A stretch of DNA of 64,000 nucleotides, taken from positions 2,790,001 to 2,854,000 of the forward strand of contig NZ_AP024545.1 in NCBI RefSeq assembly GCF_018406605.1, written 5' to 3'. This DNA is from Noviluteimonas caseinilytica. GTDB taxonomy: Bacteria; Pseudomonadota; Gammaproteobacteria; Xanthomonadales; Xanthomonadaceae. The notes under the pieces were generated by a model. That model had not been told where the DNA came from and ran no database searches. It worked only from the letters and a program-made list of their open reading frames with translations. Shown piece after piece: positions 48,372 to 57,300 of the stretch (the stretch's first letter is position 1; the number at the start of each line of letters is the position of its first letter). Both the position numbers and the translations under genes were made by a program.

Positions 48372-49376
48372 ATGCAGGACCTCAACGATCTCTATTACTT
48401 CTCCGCCGTCGTCGACAACGGCGGTTTCGCCGCGGCCGAACGCGCGCTCGGCATCCCGAAGTCGCGCCTCTCGCGCCGCATCAGCGCGCTGGAGAACGAA
48501 CTCGGCGTGCGCCTGCTGCAGCGTTCGACGCGCCGCTTCGCCGTCACCGACGTCGGCAACGCCGTGCACCGGCATGCGCAATCGATGCTGGAAGAAGCGA
48601 AGGCCGCGCGCGAAGTCGTGGATCGCCTGAGCTCCGAACCGCGCGGCGTGATCCGCCTGAGCCTGCCCGTGAGCATCGCGCAGCAAATGGTGCCGCAGCT
48701 GATGCCCGAGTTCCTGGCCAAGTACCCGCAGGTGCGCGTGCAACTGCACGTGAGCAACCGCCGCGTGGACGTGATCAACGAAGGCTTCGACCTCGCCATC
48801 CGCGTGCGCAACAAACTCGACGACGACGGCAGCCTGGTGCTGCGCACCTTCGGCCAGATCCAGGAACTGCTGGTCGCCAGCCCCGCGTACCTCGATCGCG
48901 CCGGCCGCCCGACCGCCCCCGAAGAACTGAAAGACCACGTCACGCTCAGCATGAACGAAGACGAGGCGCGTCAGCGCTGGGAACTGCAGGACGCCAGCGG
49001 CGAATCGCGCCGCATCGAGTTGAAGCCGCGCCTCTCCGGCTTCGACTTCCCGATGCTCATGGCCCTCGCACGCCAGGGCATGGGCATCACCATGCTGCCG
49101 GAAACCCTGTGCGCCGAAGCCATCCGCGCCGGCGAACTCGAAGTCGTCCTCCCCGCATGGCGCCTCCCGCAAGGCATCGCCCACCTCGTCTTCGCCTCGC
49201 GCCGCGGCCTGCTCCCCGCCGTGCGCGCCATGATCGACTACCTCGCCGAACGCATGCCCGCGTTGATCGAAGAATCCAGCCTCCACTGCCGCAACTGCGC
49301 CCCCGCAGACAAGGCCAACGGCAACGGAAAAGAACGCCGCAAACCCGCGCCCCCCATCGTCGCCCCCGCACGCTAA
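48372..49376 (+). CDS. LysR-family transcriptional regulator, 334 aa
   Basis: ATG 48372 with AAAGGGAGCG upstream. N-terminal winged helix-turn-helix (LNDLYYFSAVVDNGGFAAAE, PKSRLSRRISALENELGVRL), then the substrate-binding fold. The C-terminus has a CRNC pair typical of this subfamily. Probably controls azoR in response to quinones or electrophiles. Confidence 0.92.
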   Translation: MQDLNDLYYFSAVVDNGGFAAAERALGIPKSRLSRRISALENELGVRLLQRSTRRFAVTDVGNAVHRHAQSMLEEAKAAREVVDRLSSEPRGVIRLSLPVSIAQQMVPQLMPEFLAKYPQVRVQLHVSNRRVDVINEGFDLAIRVRNKLDDDGSLVLRTFGQIQELLVASPAYLDRAGRPTAPEELKDHVTLSMNEDEARQRWELQDASGESRRIELKPRLSGFDFPMLMALARQGMGITMLPETLCAEAIRAGELEVVLPAWRLPQGIAHLVFASRRGLLPAVRAMIDYLAERMPALIEESSLHCRNCAPADKANGNGKERRKPAPPIVAPAR

Positions 49377-49649
49377 CGACGCGCTGCTCTTGCTTGCCGC
49401 GAAAGCAATGATTGGGTTGCGCGTGCGTCACACGCACGCCAGCGACCTCGAATCAAGGTCGGCCCCTTGATCGAAAAGGCTCGAATGGTGATGCCCCAGC
49501 CCGTGGTGGGGTGAGAATTTTCGCCGCCACGTCGGCGAGAAATTCTTACCACGCCGCGGGTTCGGGCGACGCGGACTTCACCTCTAGCGGGCTTTTGCAG
49601 TGATGCTGAGCGAAGAGCCGGATCCCCGCCTTCGCGGGAATGACGAGCG
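49377..49649. other. Non-coding stretch with dyad and a single REP
   Basis: Contains an imperfect inverted repeat GAATTTTCGCCG / CGGCGAGAAATTC (near 49512-49546) and one REP-like hairpin (CCCCGCCTTCGCGGG, 49624-49638). No gene seen on either strand. Confidence 0.5.
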
Positions 49650-49955
49650 TCAACCCGACGCAGCCACCTCGTAATGCACGACCTTCGTCTCGTACTCGAG
49701 CAAGAACGCCGCATCCTCCTCGTAATACTTCGCCCGCTCCACATCCTCCCCCGCAAACGCCGCGATCGCCTCCATCGACGCCCAATGCGTCAACGTAATG
49801 AAGTGCGTCACATCCCCATCCTCGCGCCGCAACAACTGCACCCCAACGTTGCCCGGCACGCTGCGATAGTCGGCAATCGCCCGCGCCTCCAGGAACGCCA
49901 GGTACGCATCCGCCTGCGAAGCAAGCACACGCCCATGCCACATGCGAACGATCAT
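49650..49955 (-). CDS. Antibiotic biosynthesis monooxygenase-like protein, 101 aa
   Basis: Reverse start at ATG 49955 (MIVRMWHGRVLASQADAYLA). A dimeric alpha-beta-barrel ABM domain: RSVPGNVGVQLLRREDGDVT, HFITLTHWASMEAIAAFAG, YYEEDAAFLLEYE. Such proteins are small oxygenases or heme or quinone handlers; the substrate is not evident. Confidence 0.8.
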   Translation of the reverse strand: MIVRMWHGRVLASQADAYLAFLEARAIADYRSVPGNVGVQLLRREDGDVTHFITLTHWASMEAIAAFAGEDVERAKYYEEDAAFLLEYETKVVHYEVAASG

Positions 49956-49987
49956 GACGGAAGACTCGTAGGGGAATCGCGCGAAAC

Positions 49988-50560
49988 TTAGCGCGCCGGC
50001 TGCACGATCGCTACCTGCATCGAATCCGGCGTCTGCTTCGCCGTCACCTGCAGCGTCCGCGTCTGTCCGCCCGCGCTCGCCACCAGTTCCGTGCGCCCCG
50101 GCTTGCGGACCTCGATCGTCACCACCCCATCGGCCTCGCGCGTCAGCGCCACCATCTCCGGATCGCGCGACGCCCAGTTGCCGCTGAGGTCCAGCGGATC
50201 ACTGCCTTCATCGTCGATCGCCTGCATCTTCGCCTGCACGACGAACTTGGTCCCTTCCTGCGCGAACGCATAACGCTCGGGTGTCACCCAGCGATCGCCC
50301 ATGAACAGCCCGCTGGTGACGCTCGGGTCCAGGCGATAGGCCACGACCATGCGCGACTTCGGCACGCCGGCGATCACGCCTGGCGTCGTGCGTTGCGCTT
50401 CAGTCTGGACGTCGGCGTCGCTGCCCGCGGCAGCCGTCCCCGCCATCACCGCCCGCGCACTCGCCGTCGCTGCATGCGCGCGCTCGCGCTGCACCGTCGT
50501 CAATCCGAGCGCTGCAATCACCGCGATGCCGACCAGCAGCGCCGTCGTGCGGGTGTTCAC
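49988..50560 (-). CDS. Membrane-anchored protein coupled to the large cytochrome gene, 190 aa
   Basis: Reverse start at GTG 50560, overlapping the stop of the large cytochrome gene (GTGA). One N-terminal helix (TALLVGIAVIAALGLTTV) and a strand-rich periplasmic part (KSRMVVAYRLDPSVTSGLFM, GVVTIEVRKPGRTELVASAG). The overlap suggests that the two proteins work together. No family is recognised. Confidence 0.65.
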   Translation of the reverse strand: MNTRTTALLVGIAVIAALGLTTVQRERAHAATASARAVMAGTAAAGSDADVQTEAQRTTPGVIAGVPKSRMVVAYRLDPSVTSGLFMGDRWVTPERYAFAQEGTKFVVQAKMQAIDDEGSDPLDLSGNWASRDPEMVALTREADGVVTIEVRKPGRTELVASAGGQTRTLQVTAKQTPDSMQVAIVQPAR

Positions 50561-53500
50561 TGGTCGAAGTGATCGTTGTTGTCGCCCGCGGTGACGACGT
50601 TGGCGACGTTGAGGAACGCCGGCAATCGCGTCGCATGGCCCGCCGCACCCACCGCGGTGAGCCGACGGAAGCAGATCGCAGTGCCGCACGCGCTGACGGC
50701 CGTGGTCTGCGAGAGCATGTTCTGCCGGCCGACCGTGTTGTCCGGCGCGCGCCCGTCGACCGGGATGATCAGCTCGGGGCGATCGAACGGCGCCTGTTCG
50801 CGCGCGACGCGTTCGTCGGTGAGCGTGAGCAGGAACGCCGTCACCGCGATGCGATCCGCGGACGTCATGACGAGCTGGTTGTCGTGGTCCAGGTCCACCA
50901 CGTTGAAGTCCTTGTGCGCGGCGTTGGTGACGGGGAAGTCGCCGCCGTGCGCATAGAAGTTCACGACCTGGCGCAGCGTGAGCTTGCCGCCGTTGTGGAA
51001 GTAGGGCCCGGTGAGTTCGACGTTGCGCAGGCCCGGTACCTTCGCACCGCCCGTGCGCGCGACGCGGTTGATCTGCGGCGCGGTGCCCATCAGCGGCCCA
51101 TCGCCGTTGTTGAATTGCTGGTTGAGGCGGGCGCTAGGATTGAACGGACCGAGCACATCGAGATAGCCGTCCTGGATCGGCACGCTGGTGCGCGTGTTCA
51201 AGCCGCCGGCGATTTCGCCGACCTGTGGGTGCGTGGTGCCCACGTTGACGTTGCTCGCCCACGGCGCCAGCGTCGGCGGCAGGCGCGGCGTGATCGGCAC
51301 GGCGCGGAAGCCCGGGTTGATGCGCGGATCCTGGGCGGTGCGCGGGAACAGGTTGCCGGTGGTGCAATTGGGTGCGCACGACGGATCGCCATCGGGATCG
51401 AACGCGGCCAGCGTGCCGCCCGGGATCATCGCGGTGCCGCCGACGTTCTTCAGCATCAGGCTCGCCAGCGCGAGCGGCCAGCCCCATCCGTCGTTGCCGC
51501 CGCGGATCGAATCCTCCGCGATCGGACGCACGCCGATGTTGTACATGCCCGCGTCGAAGAACGACGCGCCTTCCGGCCGCGAGTTGCCCTGCGCATCCGC
51601 GCGCGCCGCATCGAACAGGTCGCGCCGGATCGCGCCCACCGAGTTGTCGTTGACCAGCGCTTCGAGCGCGAAGCCCGACGCCAGGCGCGGCTTGCCGATC
51701 GGCTTGACCGGGAGCTTGGTGCCCGGCGTGCTGAACTCGCGGTTGAAGTCCTCTTGCGTCAGGCGCCCGACGAGATCCACCGCATTGGCGGACATCAGCC
51801 CACCGGCGTGGCAACTGCCGCAACGTGCGGCACGGAAGTTCGGATTGCGACCCGTGAGGTTGGTGCCATAGAACAGATCCATGCCGAACAGCCGATCCGG
51901 TTGCCCGGCGACGATCGCGCGCGTGAAGCCCTGCGTTTCGGTGAGGCAGGGCTGGCGATTGACCGGCGTGGTCGCCGTGCACAACGGCAGCGTGCCGTTG
52001 AAGCCGCGCATCGCTTGCGGATTGCGGTCGAGGAAGCGGTCGAACGGCGTGTCGTCGGAGATCAGGATCTCCACGTACGCCTGCATGCCCAGGCCCGCGA
52101 ACAACGACAGGTTCGCTTCCATCTGGTTGAAGCTGGAGCGGCTCGTCGTCGGCGGGCCCGCGCCGATGTTCAGCACGAATCCATCGAACGGATCGCAGCC
52201 GGCGGGCGTCACCACGCCGTTGGTCGCGCTGGTGCACACCGCGGCGACGCCGTCGAGATGGTTGGTGGTGTTCTGCCACAGCGTCGGGAAGAACGCTTGC
52301 TGGATCATTTCCTTGTACGTCAGGCACAGGCCCGGACGATTGGCCGCCGTGGGCCGCCCGAGCGCGATGCAACGCGAGCCGCCCTGGTTGGAGAACGGGC
52401 CGAGCACGCTGTCGGTCGTCGCGACCAGTTGCCCGGCGAGCGGCGTGACGTTCGGATTGGTCGCGGTGCCGGTGCCCTGCAGCAGCTTCTTGCCGATCTT
52501 GGGCCAGCTGCGGCCCTGGAACGACATTTCGAAATTCGACAGCGCGGGCCCGACGATCTGCGAGGCGATGCTCGAGAAGCGGATCAACTGCCGCGTGCGC
52601 ACCAGCGTGCCGCCGTTGTTGACGTACACGTGGCCCTGCGGATCGGACGCACCGAACACGCTGCCGCCGTTGAAATCGTGGCGGCCGCGGCCGTCCCAGA
52701 AATTGTCGTAGTAGAACGCCGCGTTGATCATCGTCGGTGTGTTGCGCGGTTCGACGCGGCGCTTGCCCGCGTACAGCGCGATCGGATCGGTGATCACCGT
52801 GCCGAGGTCGGGCAGGAGCGGTCGCACGCCGTTGTCGGCGGTGCCGAACGCGGCCGTACCGGGCGTACGGATGTTGTCGAAGCGGCGCAGGCGCACGCCC
52901 ATCGAGGCGAGCACGTCGTTGGTGTCGCGCGTGACGTTGGTGGGATTGAGCAGCGGTTCGCCGGGGATGCCTTCGTTGGCGAGGCGATGCGTGGGGAAGT
53001 CGCTCGCGGCGATGTCGCGGTTGACGTCCTGGTCGGTTGCGTTCTCCGGCGTGGTGAGGTGGCGGTTGCGGAACAGTTCGAGGTCGGTGTCGCCGCCGAG
53101 CACGTTCGGGTTGAGCTGGTTGCGGATGCGTGTGTCGGCGCCGGCGGAGAAATGGCACGAGCCGCACGACTGCACGCCATCGCTGCCCAGCTGCATGTCC
53201 CAGAACAGCGCCTTGCCCAGCGCCGTGGCCATGTCGCGGTCCTGGATGTAGTCATTCGGGTTCGACGGGCGCAGCGCCTGCGCGCGGCCGGCGAGGGCGG
53301 CGTCGGAATTCACCAGGTAGTTCTGGCCGATGCTCGGCTTGCGTAGCGCCAGCACGATGCCGCGCGGCTGCGCGTTGGCGAGCGGCGTCGGATCGAACAG
53401 GCGCCCGGTGTTGCCGACGCATTGCGGTCGCGTTTCCACCCAGCCGCTCAAGGTGTCGTTGCCGCACACCGCTGCGCCGGAGTAGTTGGCGGGCTCGCCC

Positions 53501-54060
53501 GGATCGCTGCCGTCGGACACGAGCGGGCTGTTGTAGTCGATCGCGGGTGCATCGCCCGGGCGGATGCGCGTGCTGCCGGCGGAGATCGCACCGCGCCCTG
53601 CGAAATTCGCGACGCCCGCGAACGCGGGATTGAGCAGGCGGAACTGTTCGCCGGTGAGCGCGTTGTAGTTCAACGGCTGCACGGTGAAGCGCGGCAGCAG
53701 CGCGTCGTTGCACGGCGGCAGGCCGGTCGACGGATCGTAGGTGCAGCCCGGTGGCAGGTACGCGCGCCGGCGCACGATCGTGGTGCAGCGCGCCGCGAAT
53801 CCCTGTGCGTTGCCGAGCGCGGCCTGGCCCGACGCATCGTTGGGGCACGTCGTCGTCGCGTAAGGGTTGTCGAGCATGCGTTCGAGTTCGCTCCACGTCG
53901 GCACTTCCTTCAACGACTGGAAGGGCACTTCGGGACGGAAGCGGAAATCGGCGGGAACGGTCGTCGACTCGGCGGGCGTGGTGATGACTTCGCCTGCGGC
54001 GGCAATCACCCCGCCGGCGGCCAGGCCACCTGCGAACAACAGCATGAGACGTGCGTTCAT
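50557..54060 (-). CDS. Very large secreted di-heme cytochrome, cytochrome c peroxidase/MauG-like, 1167 aa
   Basis: Reverse start at ATG 54060 with signal peptide (LMLLFAGGLAAGGVIAAAGE). Two CXXCH heme sites, CGSCHFSAG near residue 298 and CGSCHAGG near 744, and a peroxidase-type C-terminal motif (GPYFHNGGKLTLRQVVNFYA, then HGGDFP). The family is usually 300-700 residues, so long extra segments are present, including about 290 residues before the first heme. Periplasmic; substrate unknown. Coupled to the next gene by GTGA. Confidence 0.8.
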   Translation of the reverse strand: MNARLMLLFAGGLAAGGVIAAAGEVITTPAESTTVPADFRFRPEVPFQSLKEVPTWSELERMLDNPYATTTCPNDASGQAALGNAQGFAARCTTIVRRRAYLPPGCTYDPSTGLPPCNDALLPRFTVQPLNYNALTGEQFRLLNPAFAGVANFAGRGAISAGSTRIRPGDAPAIDYNSPLVSDGSDPGEPANYSGAAVCGNDTLSGWVETRPQCVGNTGRLFDPTPLANAQPRGIVLALRKPSIGQNYLVNSDAALAGRAQALRPSNPNDYIQDRDMATALGKALFWDMQLGSDGVQSCGSCHFSAGADTRIRNQLNPNVLGGDTDLELFRNRHLTTPENATDQDVNRDIAASDFPTHRLANEGIPGEPLLNPTNVTRDTNDVLASMGVRLRRFDNIRTPGTAAFGTADNGVRPLLPDLGTVITDPIALYAGKRRVEPRNTPTMINAAFYYDNFWDGRGRHDFNGGSVFGASDPQGHVYVNNGGTLVRTRQLIRFSSIASQIVGPALSNFEMSFQGRSWPKIGKKLLQGTGTATNPNVTPLAGQLVATTDSVLGPFSNQGGSRCIALGRPTAANRPGLCLTYKEMIQQAFFPTLWQNTTNHLDGVAAVCTSATNGVVTPAGCDPFDGFVLNIGAGPPTTSRSSFNQMEANLSLFAGLGMQAYVEILISDDTPFDRFLDRNPQAMRGFNGTLPLCTATTPVNRQPCLTETQGFTRAIVAGQPDRLFGMDLFYGTNLTGRNPNFRAARCGSCHAGGLMSANAVDLVGRLTQEDFNREFSTPGTKLPVKPIGKPRLASGFALEALVNDNSVGAIRRDLFDAARADAQGNSRPEGASFFDAGMYNIGVRPIAEDSIRGGNDGWGWPLALASLMLKNVGGTAMIPGGTLAAFDPDGDPSCAPNCTTGNLFPRTAQDPRINPGFRAVPITPRLPPTLAPWASNVNVGTTHPQVGEIAGGLNTRTSVPIQDGYLDVLGPFNPSARLNQQFNNGDGPLMGTAPQINRVARTGGAKVPGLRNVELTGPYFHNGGKLTLRQVVNFYAHGGDFPVTNAAHKDFNVVDLDHDNQLVMTSADRIAVTAFLLTLTDERVAREQAPFDRPELIIPVDGRAPDNTVGRQNMLSQTTAVSACGTAICFRRLTAVGAAGHATRLPAFLNVANVVTAGDNNDHFDQ

Positions 54061-54318
54061 TGCCGAGCCACCCTGTAGCTTCGCTGCCGACGAAGCTTTC
54101 TCTCCTCGATCATTGCAACGTGCGCGTGAGTGTCGCGCGGACAAAAAACGCACGAATTCCCGTGTGTTTTTCGATCGCGCATTCAATAACGTGCAGTGCG
54201 CGTGCACGTGCCGGGAATGCTGCGCGCATCCGCGAAAAATGCACGTGATCGGCGCGTGACGACGGCCGTTCGCGCCCGCTGCTAGCGTTTCGATTCGACG
54301 CCACCCAAGGAGTCCGCC

Positions 54319-54756
54319 ATGACCGTTTCGCGCACCGTCTCTGCCGTATCGCTCACCGTGGGGCTGCTGCTGGCGGGTGCCGGCGTGGCGCAGGTGGCGC
54401 ATCCGGCCGCCAGCCACGACGCCAAGAGCCGCTTCGCCGCCTTCGACACCAATCGCGATGGCAAGGTGAGCGAAGACGAGTACGGCAACGAGAAGACGTT
54501 CGATGCCATCGACACCAACCACGACAACAGCATCTCCGCCGCCGAAGTGCAGGCGATCCTCGGCCCGCAGCAGGATGGCCAGCCGTCCGCCGCCGACCGC
54601 ATCCGCAACGCCGATCGCAACGGCGACGGCGTGCTGAGCGACGAAGAACTGCGCCGCGGCGGCGAGACCCGCTTCCAGTGGCTGGACACCAACAAGGACG
54701 GCAACCTGGACGAAGCCGAGTTCCGCGCGGGCTTCGGCGTGCCGTTGATCCACTGA
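54319..54756 (+). CDS. Secreted EF-hand protein with four calcium loops, 145 aa
   Basis: ATG 54319 after CAAGGAG. Signal peptide (LTVGLLLAGAGVAQVAHP), then four EF-hand loops: DTNRDGKVSEDE, DTNHDNSISAAE, DRNGDGVLSDEE and DTNKDGNLDEAE. The second has N in place of the usual G. Likely a periplasmic calcium-binding protein. Confidence 0.88.
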   Translation: MTVSRTVSAVSLTVGLLLAGAGVAQVAHPAASHDAKSRFAAFDTNRDGKVSEDEYGNEKTFDAIDTNHDNSISAAEVQAILGPQQDGQPSAADRIRNADRNGDGVLSDEELRRGGETRFQWLDTNKDGNLDEAEFRAGFGVPLIH

Positions 54757-54776
54757 GGCTGCGCGTCCCTCCGGAT

Positions 54777-54805
54777 TTGTCGCTGGGCAGGGGAGCCCGT
54801 AAAGT
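54777..54805 (+). promoter_or_regulatory. Promoter of tRNA-Ser
   Basis: -35 TTGTCG (54777-54782), 17-base spacer, -10 TAAAGT (54800-54805), 11 bases before the tRNA. Confidence 0.65.
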
Positions 54806-54816
54806 GCGCGCGATCC

Positions 54817-54906
54817 GGAGGGATGGCCGAGTGGTTTAAGGCACCGGTCTTGAAAACCGGCGTTGTCGAGAGACAACCGTGGGTTCGAATCCCACTCCCT
54901 CCGCCA
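54817..54906 (+). tRNA. tRNA-Ser (anticodon TGA)
   Basis: GGAGGGA acceptor pairs with TCCCTCC; anticodon loop CTTGAAA; long variable arm (GTTGTCGAGAGACAAC); GGTTCGAATCC T arm; encoded CCA. Confidence 0.97.
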
Positions 54907-54932
54907 TCTCCCACACGTTTCGGTCCGCCTCG

Positions 54933-54948
54933 TTGGGCCAATGCCCAA
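54933..54948. promoter_or_regulatory. Perfect 6-4-6 dyad upstream of ccoN
   Basis: TTGGGC-CAAT-GCCCAA lies 68 bases before ccoN. The spacing resembles a dimeric regulator site, but the bases do not fit the FNR consensus (TTGAT/ATCAA). Confidence 0.35.
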
Positions 54949-55015
54949 TTGAACCCCCGCCTCCCGCGGACCTAGTGTCCCCCCGTGCATTCCCGCGCGC
55001 CGGTGGACCGATGCC

Positions 55016-56494
55016 GTGCCGAACGCTGAAACCTACGATGACCAGGTCATCCGGCTGTTCCTGCTCGCCGCGGCACTGTGGGGCGTCGTGGGCATGTCGC
55101 TCGGGGTGTACGTCGCTTCGGAGCTCGTCTGGCCGGCGCTGAATTTCGACACGCCGTGGCTGTCGTTCGGGCGGCTGCGCCCCGACCACACCTTCGCCAT
55201 CATCTTCGCCTTCGGCGGTTCGGCGCTGATGGGCACGTGCTTCTACGTCGTGCAGCGCACCGGGCACGTGCGCCTCGCGCTCGGTCGGCTGGCGACGTTC
55301 GTGTTCTGGGGTTGGCAAACCGCGATGGTGCTGGCGCTGGTGACCATCCCGCTCGGGTACACGCAGAGCAAGGAATATGCCGAACCCGAATGGACCATCG
55401 ACCTGCTCATCGCCGTGGTGTGGGTGAGCTTCGCGGTGGTGTTCTTCGCGACGCTGGCGAAGCGGCGCATCCGCCACATCTACGTGGCCAACTGGTACTA
55501 CGGCGCGTTCATCATCGCCGTGGCGTTGCTGCACATCGTCAACAACCTGGTGATCCCGGTGTCGATCGGCAAGTCGTATCCGATCTATTCGGGCGGCGTC
55601 GACGCGATGGTGCAGTGGTGGTACGGCCACAACGCCGTGGCGTTCTTCCTGACCGCCGGGTTCCTGGCGATGATGTATTACTTCGTGCCGCGCCAGGCCC
55701 AGCAGCCGCTGTGGAGCTACCGCTTCTCGATCATCAATTTCTGGGCGCTGATCTCGGTGTACATGTGGGCCGGTTCCCACCACCTGCTGTACACCTCGCT
55801 GCCGGACTGGGTGCAGTCGGTCGGCATGGCGTTCTCGCTGCTGCTGCTGATGCCCAGCCTGGGCTCGGCCGCCAACGGCCTGATGACGTTCAACGGGTCG
55901 TGGCACCAGGTGCGCGTGGACCCCGCGGCCAAGTTCATGGTGCTGGCGCTGGTCTGCTACGCGGGCACGACGTTCGAAGGCTCGATGATGGCCATCAAGT
56001 CGGTCAACTCGCTCACGCACGACACGGACTGGACGGTGGCGCACGTGCATTTCGGCGCGATCGGGTGGGTGGCGATGATCGCGATCGGCTCGCTGTACGC
56101 GATGGCGCCGAAGGCCCTGGGCCGGCCCCAGATGCATTCGGTCCGCGCGATGAACGTGCACTTCTGGCTGCACACCGTCGGGCTGCTCATCTACATCGTG
56201 TCGATGTGGTCCTCCGGGCTCACCGCGGGCCTGATGTGGCGCGAAACCAACGCCGACGGCCAGCTCGTCCACAGCTTCCTCGACAGCCTCGTCGCGATCC
56301 GCCCGTTCTACATCGCGCGGTTGTTCGGCGGCGTGCTGGTGCTCAGCGGCATGGTGATCATGGTGTGGAACCTGTGGTGCACCGCCGCGCAGGCGCGCAA
56401 ACGCACCATCAAGGCCGTGCTGGTGCCGATCCCGCAGGACATCCACGAGCCCACGCCGTTGCAGGTGCCCCCACCGTTGCCGGCGAAGGGGTGA
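55016..56494 (+). CDS. ccoN: cbb3-type cytochrome c oxidase subunit I
   Basis: GTG 55016. 492 residues with about 12 membrane helices and heme/copper histidine motifs (RPDHTFAIIFAFGGSALMGT, YGHNAVAFFLTAGFLAMMYY, AGSHHLLYTSLPDW, VAHVHFGAIGWVAM). Catalytic subunit that reduces oxygen to water at low O2. First gene of ccoNOQP. Confidence 0.97.
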   Translation: MPNAETYDDQVIRLFLLAAALWGVVGMSLGVYVASELVWPALNFDTPWLSFGRLRPDHTFAIIFAFGGSALMGTCFYVVQRTGHVRLALGRLATFVFWGWQTAMVLALVTIPLGYTQSKEYAEPEWTIDLLIAVVWVSFAVVFFATLAKRRIRHIYVANWYYGAFIIAVALLHIVNNLVIPVSIGKSYPIYSGGVDAMVQWWYGHNAVAFFLTAGFLAMMYYFVPRQAQQPLWSYRFSIINFWALISVYMWAGSHHLLYTSLPDWVQSVGMAFSLLLLMPSLGSAANGLMTFNGSWHQVRVDPAAKFMVLALVCYAGTTFEGSMMAIKSVNSLTHDTDWTVAHVHFGAIGWVAMIAIGSLYAMAPKALGRPQMHSVRAMNVHFWLHTVGLLIYIVSMWSSGLTAGLMWRETNADGQLVHSFLDSLVAIRPFYIARLFGGVLVLSGMVIMVWNLWCTAAQARKRTIKAVLVPIPQDIHEPTPLQVPPPLPAKG

Positions 56495-56500
56495 CCGACC

Positions 56501-57145
56501 ATGGGCCTGAAATACCGCCACATCGAAACGGTCGAGAAGCACGCGGGCCTGCTGGGCGTGCTGATCGCGATCATGGTGTCGTTCGGCGGCCTGGCGGAAA
56601 TCACGCCGCTCTTCATCAAGGCCAATTCGATCAAGCCGTCACCGGGCGTCAAGCCCTACGATGCATTGCGCCTGGTCGGGCGCGACATCTACGTGCGCGA
56701 AGGCTGCTACACCTGCCATTCGCAGATGATCCGGACGTTGCGCTTCGAGACGCAACGCTACGGCGAGTATTCGACGCTCGGCGACTCGGTGTACGACCGC
56801 CCGTTCCAGTGGGGCTCCAAGCGCACTGGGCCGGACCTCGCACGCATCGGCGGCAAGTATTCGGATGCGTGGCATCGCGTGCACCTGGAAGCGCCGCGCA
56901 GCGTCGTGCCGCAATCGAACATGCCGGACTACCCGTGGCTCTCGCACACGTACATCAACGGCGAGGAGGTGCAGGCCAGGATGCGCGTACTGCGCACGCT
57001 CGGGGATCCCTACACCGACGCGCAGATCGCGGGTGCGCCGGACATGGTCCTGCACAAGACCGAACTGGACGCCGTCGTGGCGTACCTGCAGGGCCTGGGC
57101 GTGCATCCGGCGTCCGGCAGCGGCATCGCGGCGAAAGCGCCATGA
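56501..57145 (+). CDS. ccoO: cbb3-type cytochrome c oxidase subunit II
   Basis: ATG 56501. 214 residues with one N-terminal membrane helix and the mono-heme motif CYTCH (REGCYTCHSQMIRTLRFETQ). Transfers electrons to CcoN. The stop overlaps ccoQ (ATGA). Confidence 0.97.
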   Translation: MGLKYRHIETVEKHAGLLGVLIAIMVSFGGLAEITPLFIKANSIKPSPGVKPYDALRLVGRDIYVREGCYTCHSQMIRTLRFETQRYGEYSTLGDSVYDRPFQWGSKRTGPDLARIGGKYSDAWHRVHLEAPRSVVPQSNMPDYPWLSHTYINGEEVQARMRVLRTLGDPYTDAQIAGAPDMVLHKTELDAVVAYLQGLGVHPASGSGIAAKAP

Positions 57146-57300
57146 ATCCGATCTGGGGCAATTTGATCGGCGCCGGCATCGTGCTGATGACGGTGGTGTT
57201 CGTGGCCATCTGGTACTGGGCGTGGCGCCCGCGCCACAAGCGCAAATTCGACGCGATGGCGCGGCTGCCGATGCACGACACGGACGAGGACGACCGATGA
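57142..57300 (+). CDS. ccoQ: cbb3-type oxidase subunit CcoQ (FixQ)
   Basis: ATG 57142. 52 residues, one membrane helix (LIGAGIVLMTVVFVAIWYWA), then RPRHKRKFDAMARLPMHDTD. Small assembly/stability subunit. Overlaps both neighbours by ATGA. Confidence 0.92.
   Translation: MNPIWGNLIGAGIVLMTVVFVAIWYWAWRPRHKRKFDAMARLPMHDTDEDDR

Noticed and set aside
50569..53346. 925-codon open frame opposite the large cytochrome gene
   Set aside because: Antisense shadow in high-GC DNA; its composition is Arg/Ala/Val-rich with no motif, while the reverse frame has a signal peptide and heme sites.
54933..54948. FNR/ANR box upstream of ccoN
   Set aside because: The dyad TTGGGC-CAAT-GCCCAA has similar spacing but not the TTGAT/ATCAA bases; kept only as an unassigned dyad.
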